From Pirellulales bacterium (lineage in GTDB: Bacteria; Planctomycetota; Planctomycetia; Pirellulales; JACPPG01): a stretch of 64,000 bases of DNA. The notes under the pieces are model-generated. The model worked only from the letters and a program-made list of their open reading frames with translations, searched no databases and had not been told where the DNA came from. The position numbers were made by a program, and so were the translations under genes. Shown piece by piece: positions 23,918 to 32,607 of this stretch. The stretch lies in NCBI GenBank assembly GCA_036499395.1, contig DASYDW010000012.1, forward strand, positions 1-64,000. Reading direction: 5' to 3'. How positions within the stretch are numbered: the stretch's first letter is position 1; every line of letters begins with the position of its first letter.

Positions 23918-26047
23918 ATGACCGCCAAACGATCGCGACCCGTCGAACGCGCCCCTGCCGGAGATCCTCTTCGGCCCTGGCTACTGGCCGGCACTGTGTG
24001 CCTGTTCGTCGCGCGCCCGCTGTTGCCCAGCGAAGGAACGGCGGGCAGCAGCGACGCCCTGCTGTTCGTATTGCTCTCCGTGGTGCTCGTGGCCGTCTGG
24101 GCATTGCGTGTGTTGCAGCGCAGCGATGGCCGCGCACGCTTCGATATTGTCGATCTAACAATCGTCTTTCTGGTCGCGTGGCAGGGCGTGGCAGCCTACT
24201 TGGCGATTGATACCGGTGCGCCCCGGCCAGCCGTGAATGCCGCCTGGCAATGGGTATCACTGGCCGCGATGTTCTTCCTCGTGCGGCAACTCGTGACGAG
24301 CGCGCGTGAATTGCGCGCGATCGCCGCGGTGATGGTGGCGCTGGCCGTGACGATGAGCGTCTTCGGTTTTCACCAGTACTTCTACAGCATCCCGCGCGAC
24401 CAGGCGATGTTTCACGAGAATCCAGAAGCGGCGCTACGCGAAGCCCACATTTCGGCGCCTCCTGGCTCGCGGCAACGGCTGCTCTTCGAGCAACGCGTCA
24501 ACAGTAGCGAGCCGATGGCCACGTTTGCGCTCGCAAATTCGTTGGCCGCGTTTCTGGTCCCCTGGTCCATCGTGGCGCTGGGCATCTGCGCCTCGGCCGC
24601 GGTCATGCGTGCGCGCGACGCTCGAGTCTGGCTCCCCGCGGCGATCGCCGCGCTCACGTGCCTGGCCTGCCTGGTCCTCACCAAAAGTCGATCCGGCTTC
24701 GTCGCTATTGCCGCAGGAATCGCGGGCGTGGCCCTGTGGACGATCGTTCAAGGCGCCGTGATCTCGCGGCGAACATTGATTGCCGCCGCGATTATCGCAG
24801 TCACGCTCGTCGTCGCGGCGATCGGCATCGGCGCCCTCGATCGCGAGGTCGTCAGCGAGGCCGGCAAATCGCTCGGCTATCGCTTGCAATATTGGCAAGC
24901 CACTTGCGCGATGATCGCCGACCATCCTTGGTTCGGGTGCGGACCTGGCCAATTCCAGGGCTGCTACACCCAGTACATGTTGCCCGAGGCGAGTGAAACG
25001 GTCGCCGACCCGCACAACTTTCTGCTCGAGGTTGGCGGAACCGCCGGCGTGCCCGCGGCGCTAGCACTACTGCTCGCAATCGGACTCATTGCGTGGCGCG
25101 TCGTCAAACCGCAAGCCGCCTTGATTGACGAGCCAACCGAGGATCGTCCCTACTACGTGTACACAGGCGCCGGCGCAGGCTTTGTCTTTGCGCTCTTTAT
25201 CGGCCCGCTGGCGACGGTCCCCCTGGGCACTGCCGCTTGTGCGATTGGTTTACTAACGAGCGTGATTGTCGTCGCAGCACTTGATCCTTGGTTGCGCAGC
25301 GGGCGCATGACCGCCGGTCTGCTCACGATCGCGGCCGGCGCGATGCTCATCAACCTGCTAGCTAGTGGCGGGATCAACTTCGCCGGTGTTGCCGGTTCGT
25401 TGTGGCTGCTGTCCGGATTGGCGCTTGCGTCGACCGAAAAAGCGCGTCCGATTTCGAAGCTTGCGACGGTTGCTATCTTCGCGCTCGCGATCGGGCTGGG
25501 TGGTACGTTCTTCTACACGGTCTACTCACCAGTGCTGGCCTGTAACGCGGCGCTCGACATGGCGGACGTCGAGACGGAACAGGCCGAGACCCATCTGCGC
25601 GCCGCCCGGGCCGCCGATCCGCTGAATGCCGAACCCCCGAAGCGGATGGCCGTGCTCGAGTGGCTGCACTGGCAATCGCATCCGTCGGCGGCGACGTTCG
25701 ACCGCTTCATGACTTCGATCGACGAGACCGAGCGTCTCGATCCCCATTCGGCCCCGTTGGCGGAATTGAAAGGAGATATCTGCCACGAGGTGCATCGTCG
25801 CACCCGCGAAGCCCGCCCCCTCGAATTGGCCATCGCCTCGTTCGAACGTGCGACGGCCCTCTATCCCAATAGCGGTACCACGCACGCCAAACTGGCGCTA
25901 GCCTGGGCGGATGCCGGAAAAACCGAGCAAGCCCGGGCCGAAGCCGTACGGGCCATTGTGCTCAACGACCTGACGCGGCATTCCGATCAAAAGCTCCCTG
26001 CCGAGATGGTTGAGCGTCTGCAGTCACTGGCCGGCCCGGCGAATTGA
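23918..26047 (+). CDS. O-antigen ligase/polymerase-like protein with TPR-like C-terminus
   Basis: 709 residues from ATG 23918. About 12 membrane segments. Wzy_C/WaaL-type features: 'SEPMATFALANSLAAFL' (as T-x-x-N-x-x-A), 'LTKSRSGFVAIAAGIAG' (as S-R-(S/G)), 'LGYRLQYWQATCAMIADHPW' followed by 'GCGPGQFQGCYTQYM', and 'DPHNFLLEVGGTAGVPA' (the H-N-x-x-L-E motif). After the last membrane segment near residue 555 come TPR-like helices ('AETHLRAARAADPLNAEP', 'GTTHAKLALAWADAGKTEQA'), probably periplasmic. The enzyme would polymerise or ligate lipid-linked glycan, matching the WecA-type gene just upstream. Confidence 0.82.
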   Translation: MTAKRSRPVERAPAGDPLRPWLLAGTVCLFVARPLLPSEGTAGSSDALLFVLLSVVLVAVWALRVLQRSDGRARFDIVDLTIVFLVAWQGVAAYLAIDTGAPRPAVNAAWQWVSLAAMFFLVRQLVTSARELRAIAAVMVALAVTMSVFGFHQYFYSIPRDQAMFHENPEAALREAHISAPPGSRQRLLFEQRVNSSEPMATFALANSLAAFLVPWSIVALGICASAAVMRARDARVWLPAAIAALTCLACLVLTKSRSGFVAIAAGIAGVALWTIVQGAVISRRTLIAAAIIAVTLVVAAIGIGALDREVVSEAGKSLGYRLQYWQATCAMIADHPWFGCGPGQFQGCYTQYMLPEASETVADPHNFLLEVGGTAGVPAALALLLAIGLIAWRVVKPQAALIDEPTEDRPYYVYTGAGAGFVFALFIGPLATVPLGTAACAIGLLTSVIVVAALDPWLRSGRMTAGLLTIAAGAMLINLLASGGINFAGVAGSLWLLSGLALASTEKARPISKLATVAIFALAIGLGGTFFYTVYSPVLACNAALDMADVETEQAETHLRAARAADPLNAEPPKRMAVLEWLHWQSHPSAATFDRFMTSIDETERLDPHSAPLAELKGDICHEVHRRTREARPLELAIASFERATALYPNSGTTHAKLALAWADAGKTEQARAEAVRAIVLNDLTRHSDQKLPAEMVERLQSLAGPAN

Positions 26048-26166
26048 AGCCCGCGCCGCCGACTACTAGAATCGATACTATCCGGCACGCGCAGGTTCAT
26101 CGAATTCATCTCCCCTCGTGCCCGGGTCCCTTGTCAGCAAGTTCCTACGGATCCACGGTCATACGC

Positions 26167-27339
26167 ATGAGAATCTGGCTGCTCTCCATCGTTTCGATTG
26201 TTATCGGTATCGTCGCCGGGGTTGGTTCGGCGCTGTGGGACTCGGATCTGTTGGTGCCCTCTCCCACGCAGGCCAATTCGACCAGCGTCCTCAATGCCGA
26301 TCTGCCAAAGTTGCCGCCCGTTGCCGGTCCGCAGCCGAAGCTCGTGATCGACGCCGCCCATTACTATTTCGGGCGAATGGAACGCAAGGCGACGGGCCGC
26401 CACACCTTCGTGCTGAAGAACGTCGGTGACTACCCACTAGTGCTTCGCAAAGGTAAGACGACCTGCAAATGCACGCTCAGTGACATGGACGATTGCGAGC
26501 TTGCTCCCGGCGAATCGAAGGACGTCACGCTCGAATGGACCGCCAAGACGCCCGAAACGCGTTTCCGCCAAGAGGCGTCGATCTTTACCAACGACCCGCG
26601 CCGCCGCGAGATCACCCTGACTATCGAAGGGCTGATCGTCGATTCGCTAGTCGTTAACCCGCCCGAGATCGTGTTCACGAATCTCACCGCGGACGAAGAA
26701 TCGACCGCCAAGACGCGCGTCTTTACGAGTCTCAGCGACGATGTGCAGATCGTCGGTCACACGTTCGACAACGCAGCCACGGCGGACCGCTTCGAAGTGA
26801 AGAGCACACCGCTTCCCAAGGACTCTCTGCCCGAGGGCATGACCAGCGGCCTCGAGGTCGCGGTCACCGTGAAGCCGGGACTGCCGGCGGGGCCCATCGA
26901 ACAAAAGGTCCGCCTGCAAACCAATCTGGCCGACACGCCCGACCCCGAAATCGCGATCGCCGGCCGCATCGGCAGCCCGATCCTGATCGTGGGGCGTGAA
27001 TGGGACCAGGATCGGGGCACGATTCGCATCGGGACCGTCGATGGCGCGCTCGGCACCCGCCGGCAATTGAAGCTGATGATCCGCGGCGCCCACCGCCAGC
27101 AGATTGAGCTCAAGACTCCGCAGGTGAAGCCGGAACTCCTCTCGGTCAGATTGGGCGAACGAGAGGAACTGGGGAATGTTGTCGCCATCCCCTTCACGAT
27201 CGAGATTCCGCCAGGTTCGCCCGAGGCAAACTATCTCGGCTACACTCCGGAAACCACGGGCGAAATCGTGTTTCCCACGAACCAGCCCGAGATGGCCGAA
27301 GTGCGCCTGAAGGTAACCTTTGCGGTTTCCGATAAATAG
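26167..27339 (+). CDS. DUF1573-domain exported protein
   Basis: 390 residues from ATG 26167 (MRIWLLSIVSIVIGIVAG), with an N-terminal anchor or signal segment. Residues about 65-150 match DUF1573, an Ig-like domain: 'FGRMERKATGRHTFVLKNVG', 'TTCKCTLSDMDDCELAPGES' and 'KDVTLEWTAK...IFTNDP'. The rest looks like further Ig-like beta-sandwiches. The C-x-C pair in TTCKCT is family-typical. It lies 120 bases after the ligase and 131 before the tetraheme lipoprotein, all on the plus strand. Role unknown; an envelope or cell-surface structural part is possible. The frame is open upstream to 26044 but shows no membrane-signal logic there. Confidence 0.82.
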   Translation: MRIWLLSIVSIVIGIVAGVGSALWDSDLLVPSPTQANSTSVLNADLPKLPPVAGPQPKLVIDAAHYYFGRMERKATGRHTFVLKNVGDYPLVLRKGKTTCKCTLSDMDDCELAPGESKDVTLEWTAKTPETRFRQEASIFTNDPRRREITLTIEGLIVDSLVVNPPEIVFTNLTADEESTAKTRVFTSLSDDVQIVGHTFDNAATADRFEVKSTPLPKDSLPEGMTSGLEVAVTVKPGLPAGPIEQKVRLQTNLADTPDPEIAIAGRIGSPILIVGREWDQDRGTIRIGTVDGALGTRRQLKLMIRGAHRQQIELKTPQVKPELLSVRLGEREELGNVVAIPFTIEIPPGSPEANYLGYTPETTGEIVFPTNQPEMAEVRLKVTFAVSDK

Positions 27340-27470
27340 GTCGGCTGTCTCGTGCGCGGAAAAGTCGACTACCGCGTGGTGCCAGCAGGGCGCTCAACGG
27401 GGGGCAGGCCGAGCATCGGGCACCCGGAGTATCTCTGGGCCCGTCTCGTATTGCCGATCAACACCACGAC

Positions 27471-29219
27471 ATGCACATCATGATTAGACTGACGCGCCTG
27501 GCGCCGCTACTGGCCGCGGCCTGCTTGCTTGCTTCGGTGGGATGCTCGGCGCGGCAAGAACCGGCCGACGGCGCCACGGCGAAATCGGATCGCTCGGCGA
27601 CCACATCCGAAACTGGCGCATCGCAGGTATCGCCCAGCGGAACAGCGCCTGCAGAAGAAGCGCCGGCAGAGATAGCGTCCTCGTCGACAGCGGCAGCGTC
27701 TCCTGCAGCCGACGTTCCGTCAACAGGCCCGGCGGACGCCAGCCCCCCCTCGCAAATCATTCCGGCCGCACACCAGGCCCCGCCCGCCGCGAAGACGAAA
27801 GCTGCTCCGGCCAAGGCAACGGCGAAGCCCGTCGATCCGATCACGGCCAATGGCAAGATCTTCGAAGGCTGGACCACGCCCAAGCTGGCGCTGGTCCTCA
27901 CTGGCGAGCAAGACGGCTACTTCGAGCCCTGCGGTTGCCAGGGACGCGAAAACCAATTGGGTGGAATGGCGCGTCGTGGTTCGTTCATCAAGCAACTCGA
28001 AAAACAGGGATGGCCCGTCCTCCCGCTCGACGTCGGCGGCCTGGTGAATCGCTTCGGGCGTCAGGCCGAGATCAAGTTCCAGATCACGGCCGACGCCATG
28101 AACACGATGGGCTACAAGGCGATCGGCTTCGGACCGAAGGATTTGCGCCTTCCGGCCGAATCCCTGGTGGCCGTGACCAGTGGCGAGAATTGCCCGTTCG
28201 TGTCGGCCAACGTCAACCTGTTCGATCTGACGCAGCCGTTGCGCATAGTCGAAGCCGGCGGCAAGCGGATCGGCATCACGTCGGTCCTGGGCGATAAATA
28301 CCAGGCCGAGATCAACAACGATCAATTGACGCTCGGTCCGGCTCAAGCGGCGATCGAGAAAGTTCTGCCGAAGCTAAAGGCGCAGAAATGCGACCTGCTG
28401 ATTCTACTTGCCCACGCAACGCCGGCCGAATCGGAACAGCTCGCCAAGCGCTTTCCTGACTTCGACATCGTCGTCACGGCCGGCGGCGCCGAAGAGCCGC
28501 CCCACTTGCTGAAGCACATCGACGGACAAAAGACACTCTTTGTCGAGGTCGGCCACAAGGGCAAGTATGCGATCGTCCTCGGCCTGTACGACAATGCCAA
28601 GCAACCGTGGCGTTATCAGCGCGTGCCGCTCGACGCGCGCTTTCCCGACGCGCCCGAAATGCAAAAGCTGATGGTCGCCTATCAAGACCAGCTCGAGCAG
28701 GATGGTTTCAACGGCCTGGGCCTGCGTCCCAAAACGCATCCTCGCGCGTCGAAGCCGGGCGACGCGTCAGGACAATTCGTCGGCAGCGCCACCTGCGGTC
28801 AGTGCCATAAGACGGCCTACGGCATCTGGAGCAAGTCGAAGCACGCCCAGGCCACGCAATCGCTGGCCACGGCCACTCCGCCGCGGCTGCACGATCCGGA
28901 ATGTCTGAGCTGCCACGTGACCGGCTGGAGTCCGCAAGAGTTCTATCCCTTCGCCGCCGGCTTCACGAGCATGACCGAAACGCCGCAACTGGCCGGAAAC
29001 GGCTGCGAGAATTGCCACGGGCCTGGCGGTGGTCACGTCGCGGCCGAGGCGGGCAAGAACCTGGTGCTGCGCGATCAACTTCGGCAAGCGATGCGCCTCA
29101 CCAAGGCCACAGTCGAACTGAACACGTGCGTGAAATGCCACGACGGCGACAACGATCCCCATTTCGCCGGCCACTTCGACAACTATTGGCCGAAGATCGA
29201 ACACAAGGGAATGAAGTAG
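27471..29219 (+). CDS. Tetraheme cytochrome c lipoprotein with 5'-nucleotidase-like domain
   Basis: 582 residues. The N-terminal signal (LAPLLAAACLLASVGC) has a lipobox-like end with Cys25, then an Ala/Pro/Ser linker to about 120. Residues about 130-420 resemble the UshA/5'-nucleotidase metallophosphatase fold ('EPCGCQGRENQLGGMARRGS', 'MGYKAIGFGPKDLRLPAE', 'LLILLAHATPAES'), but most metal ligands are changed. The C-terminal domain has four CxxCH heme motifs: CGQCH (~442), CLSCH (~478), CENCH (~512) and CVKCH (~552), in a cytochrome c554-like layout. Probably a periplasmic, membrane-tethered electron carrier. ATG 27480 is an alternative start. Confidence 0.85.
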   Translation: MHIMIRLTRLAPLLAAACLLASVGCSARQEPADGATAKSDRSATTSETGASQVSPSGTAPAEEAPAEIASSSTAAASPAADVPSTGPADASPPSQIIPAAHQAPPAAKTKAAPAKATAKPVDPITANGKIFEGWTTPKLALVLTGEQDGYFEPCGCQGRENQLGGMARRGSFIKQLEKQGWPVLPLDVGGLVNRFGRQAEIKFQITADAMNTMGYKAIGFGPKDLRLPAESLVAVTSGENCPFVSANVNLFDLTQPLRIVEAGGKRIGITSVLGDKYQAEINNDQLTLGPAQAAIEKVLPKLKAQKCDLLILLAHATPAESEQLAKRFPDFDIVVTAGGAEEPPHLLKHIDGQKTLFVEVGHKGKYAIVLGLYDNAKQPWRYQRVPLDARFPDAPEMQKLMVAYQDQLEQDGFNGLGLRPKTHPRASKPGDASGQFVGSATCGQCHKTAYGIWSKSKHAQATQSLATATPPRLHDPECLSCHVTGWSPQEFYPFAAGFTSMTETPQLAGNGCENCHGPGGGHVAAEAGKNLVLRDQLRQAMRLTKATVELNTCVKCHDGDNDPHFAGHFDNYWPKIEHKGMK

Positions 29220-29293
29220 CCCACCCCGCCGCGCCGCTTCGCTGCACTACTACGCGAGCCGAGCAATATCGCCATCGCGAAAACTCGCCGCGA

Positions 29294-30046
29294 TCAGCCC
29301 TCGCCGATCTCGGCCATCGCTTCTTCCGGAATGTTGAAATTGGCCGAGACGTCCTGCACGTCGTCGTGATCGTCCAGCCGTTCCATCAGCTTCAACACCT
29401 TGCGCGCCCCTTCCGCGTCCAGGTCGACCGTCGATTTCGGCAGCCGCGAAATCTGGCTCATCTCGGGCACGATCTTTTGCGCCGCAAACGCATCGCTCAC
29501 AGCCTGAAAAGACGACGGATCACAAGTCACTTCGAAGTTGTTCTCCACGCGGCGCACGTCGTCGGCGCCTGCCTCGAGCGCCAGCTCCATCAAGGCGTCC
29601 TCTTCGATCTTCGCCGCGGAAATGGCGAACAACCCCTTGCGATCGAACATCCAGGCCACACAGCCCGACTCGCCGAGCTTTCCTTCGGCCAGCTCGAAGA
29701 TCTTGCGAACTTCGCCGGCCGTGCGGTTGCGATTATCGGTCAAGATCTCGCACAGCACGGCGACGCCGTTGGGGCCGTAGCCTTCGTACAGAATCTCTTC
29801 CAGGTTACCGCCGTCCAACTCGCCCGTGCCGCGCTTGATGGCGCGCTGAATATTGTCCTTCGGCATGCTGATCGCTTTGGCGGCGTCAATCGCGTATCGC
29901 AGCCGCAGGTTCATGACGGGATCGCCGCCACCTGCCCTCGCGGCCACGATGATGGCCTTGGACATCTTGCTCCACACCTTGCCACGCTTGGCGTCGATCA
30001 GCGATTTCTTGTGGGCGATATTCGCCCAATGGGAATGGCCTGCCAT
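29294..30046 (-). CDS. yebC: YebC/PmpR family regulator (TACO1-like)
   Basis: 250 residues, full length. The N-terminus 'MAGHSHWANIAHKKSLIDAK' is the family hallmark and fixes the start at ATG 30046; the frame runs open to 30259 through non-family residues. 'ARAGGGDPVMNLRLRYAID', 'MPKDNIQRAIKRGTGE' and 'YEGYGPNGVAVLCEILTDN' also match. Members act as DNA-binding regulators or as factors that relieve ribosome pausing at proline-rich sequences. Convergent with the cytochrome gene, with 74 bases between the ends. Confidence 0.95.
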   Translation of the reverse strand: MAGHSHWANIAHKKSLIDAKRGKVWSKMSKAIIVAARAGGGDPVMNLRLRYAIDAAKAISMPKDNIQRAIKRGTGELDGGNLEEILYEGYGPNGVAVLCEILTDNRNRTAGEVRKIFELAEGKLGESGCVAWMFDRKGLFAISAAKIEEDALMELALEAGADDVRRVENNFEVTCDPSSFQAVSDAFAAQKIVPEMSQISRLPKSTVDLDAEGARKVLKLMERLDDHDDVQDVSANFNIPEEAMAEIGEG

Positions 30047-30110
30047 AAGAATCCTTGCGATGTTCTTGCGAAGAGACCGCCGGCAGCACGCCCGCGGCCT
30101 GTGTTTTCGT

Positions 30111-32345
30111 TTACGGCTGCGGCGCGGCGGCGCCGGCAGCGGATTTTTCCAGTTTGTGCTTCGTCTGCGCGGCCTTTTCGGCATCCTGGTCGCGCTCGAA
30201 CTGCGTGACGGCGCGCTGCCACGCCGTGCGCGCCGCGTCGAGTTGGCCCGCCTTTTCACAGGCGTCCCCCAGATGATCCAGGATCACGCCGTCCGGATCG
30301 TCCCCACCGGCCGCGACCGCCTTTTCAAGCTCCACGACCGCCTCGGGGAATTTCCCCATCTGAAAATAGGCCCAGCCCAGGCTATCGCGATAAGCCTGGT
30401 TGTCGGGATCAGCTTCGACCGCCTGCTCGATCATTCGCGCCGCGCGGTCGAGATTCTTGTTTTGCTCGACCCACAAGTAACCCAGGTCGTTCATTGCGCC
30501 AATGTTCTCGGGATATTCGTCCAGCACTTGCTCGAGCAATTCCTCGGCCTGCTGCCGATCATCGCGCGTCGCGCATAAGTTCGACAACACCAGCCGCGCA
30601 TCGCGCAACAGCGTGCGCAATTCCTCGGATTCGTATTGCGTGTCGAACCGCTGCACGAAGTCGCGATACGCCTGCTCGGCCTCGACGTTCCGTTTGGCGT
30701 GGTATAGCACCCAGGCCAACCGCGAATACATCCGCGGCGGAGCGTCAGGCATCGCGATCGCCGTCCGCGCCACGGCCAGTGCTTCGTCGGTCTTGCCCGC
30801 CATTTCCAACGCGCCCGTCAGGTAATGGTGAAATACCGAATTCCCCGCGGGCAGCACTTGCTCGTCAATGGCCCGTTGAAAGATCGCGGCAGCTTCGGCA
30901 TATTGCTCGGCCAGAATCAGTCCCACGCCCCACGCCTCGAACAAGCTGGCCGCATCCTCGCGCTTGACCTTTAGCGCCAAGTTGAAGAACTCTTTCGCTG
31001 CAGCGAAATCGTGCGCTTCGAGCGTCACGAGCGCGAGCGCCATGCGGTCCCCGTAATCGAGTCCGTCCGGATCGCTCTGGTATTCACTGCGTGCAATCTC
31101 GGTCAGCTTCTCGACGGTCTGTTTATCTTTCGCGATTTCCTTGGCCTGCTCATCGAGCATGTCGAGCGCATCCCGATCCGCAGCTGCGTCTCCCAACACC
31201 TTGACCAGGTCGTGCCAACGTTGGGCCTGCCGATACACATTGATCATCCCCAGATAGGCGTCCTCGTTGGAATGCCCTTTCAGCAATTCCTTATAGATCG
31301 CCTCGGCCTTGTCGTTTTGCTTGGCCGTGATCGCGGCCGCCGCCAGCGTTTGCCGCACGTCGGTATTCTTCGGCTCGGCCGCAGCGATCACTTCCAGTTG
31401 CGGAATGATCTTGTCTGCTTGTCCCGTGGCGGTCAGCAGCCGCGGCAGCATCTTGTACGGCGCCATGCCGGCGCTCGTGCCGTGCTCGTCGAAATATTTT
31501 TGCAACTGCTCGAGCGCCTGTTGCGGTTCCTTCTTGGCTTCGGCCACGCGCGCCAAGTGATAAGCGTGGAGCGCTTTGCTTGGTCGCAGGGCTTCCAAGC
31601 GCTCGTAAGCCACGGCGGCATCGTCCGGCCGATCGGCGGCCAGAAACGCCTCGGCCATCAATTCCAGCGATCGCGCACCCTCGGCCCCCACGAATGATTT
31701 TCGCTGGCTTTCGGTCAGCCCGAAATTCTCCGGCTTCTCGATCGCCGGCAGCACGATGGCAAACGCCTCGGCCGCCTCTTTCGCGTGATCCGTGACGAAG
31801 CACAAACGTCCCAGCTCCATCGACAGCAAAATATAGGCAGGGCTCGGCGGATTGCTGGGCAATTGCGAGCGGGCTTGCTCGTAGAGCTTCATTGCTTGCT
31901 GGAATCGGCCGGCCTCGGCCAAGTGCAGGCCGAGCTGCCGCAACAAGAGCGGATCCGAAGGGTCGATCTCCGCGGCCTTTAACGCATAACGCACGGCCTC
32001 GTTCGGCCGATCGAGATTAAACGCCAGCGGCACGATCTCGCGAATGATCGGTAACGCATCCGGGTCGCAACGCAGCGCCCGTTGATACAGCCGCAAGGCC
32101 TCGCCCAGGTGCTCTTTCTGTTCCTCGATCCGCCCGGCGCCGAACAGGCTGAGCGCGTCGAGATGCGTCTGCTCCTCGGGCGTGCGTGGCTTGGCTTCCT
32201 CGATCGAGGCGGGCACATCCTCGAGATCGTCACCCCGCGCGGATTGAATCACTGTCGCACCGCCCAACAGCGTCACGGTCGCCAGGGCGAAACTGCGGAG
32301 AGCGTGGTTCGAGCGTGGCACGACTGAATTCCTCGACGCCCCCAT
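30111..32345 (-). CDS. Exported TPR-repeat protein
   Basis: 744 residues with a signal peptide ('ALRSFALATVTLLGGATVI', cleavage likely near residue 38). The rest is almost entirely tetratricopeptide repeats: 'GEALRLYQRALRCDPDALP', 'NEAVRYALKAAEIDPSDPLL', 'FQQAMKLYEQARSQLPSNPP', 'YAEAAAIFQRAIDEQ' and, near the end, 'NDLGYLWVEQNKNLDRAARM' and 'RDSLGWAYFQMGKFPEAVVE'. The last repeats resemble the N-D-L-G-Y...D-S-L-G-W pair of outer-membrane lipoprotein TPR scaffolds. Probably a periplasmic protein-protein scaffold. The C-terminus is Lys/Ala-rich. yebC starts 65 bases after its stop. Confidence 0.88.
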   Translation of the reverse strand: MGASRNSVVPRSNHALRSFALATVTLLGGATVIQSARGDDLEDVPASIEEAKPRTPEEQTHLDALSLFGAGRIEEQKEHLGEALRLYQRALRCDPDALPIIREIVPLAFNLDRPNEAVRYALKAAEIDPSDPLLLRQLGLHLAEAGRFQQAMKLYEQARSQLPSNPPSPAYILLSMELGRLCFVTDHAKEAAEAFAIVLPAIEKPENFGLTESQRKSFVGAEGARSLELMAEAFLAADRPDDAAVAYERLEALRPSKALHAYHLARVAEAKKEPQQALEQLQKYFDEHGTSAGMAPYKMLPRLLTATGQADKIIPQLEVIAAAEPKNTDVRQTLAAAAITAKQNDKAEAIYKELLKGHSNEDAYLGMINVYRQAQRWHDLVKVLGDAAADRDALDMLDEQAKEIAKDKQTVEKLTEIARSEYQSDPDGLDYGDRMALALVTLEAHDFAAAKEFFNLALKVKREDAASLFEAWGVGLILAEQYAEAAAIFQRAIDEQVLPAGNSVFHHYLTGALEMAGKTDEALAVARTAIAMPDAPPRMYSRLAWVLYHAKRNVEAEQAYRDFVQRFDTQYESEELRTLLRDARLVLSNLCATRDDRQQAEELLEQVLDEYPENIGAMNDLGYLWVEQNKNLDRAARMIEQAVEADPDNQAYRDSLGWAYFQMGKFPEAVVELEKAVAAGGDDPDGVILDHLGDACEKAGQLDAARTAWQRAVTQFERDQDAEKAAQTKHKLEKSAAGAAAPQP

Positions 32346-32607
32346 TGAAGGCGTGAAAACTGAGAGTCCGGATCGACGCGGCGGTCAGATGAAAAGCGAT
32401 GACGAGAGAGTGCAGAAGCATCGTCAATCGCTTATGCCAATTCTACCACTGCCGGCCGAATCCTGCCACGAAGGCTGGCACTGCATGACACACGAAAGGG
32501 CGCGATCCAAAACGACTCGAGCAGTGTGCTGGCGCTCAGTCGCAGCAACGGCATCGAGGCGATCTTGCGCCCCGAAACGGCTCATCGCCACGCGTCCTTG
32601 ACGACCA

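Noticed and set aside
20204..29219. Anti-phage defence island or biosynthetic cluster
   Set aside because: All members fit envelope glycan synthesis, transport or redox families; no nuclease, toxin, NRPS/PKS or integrase gene is present.
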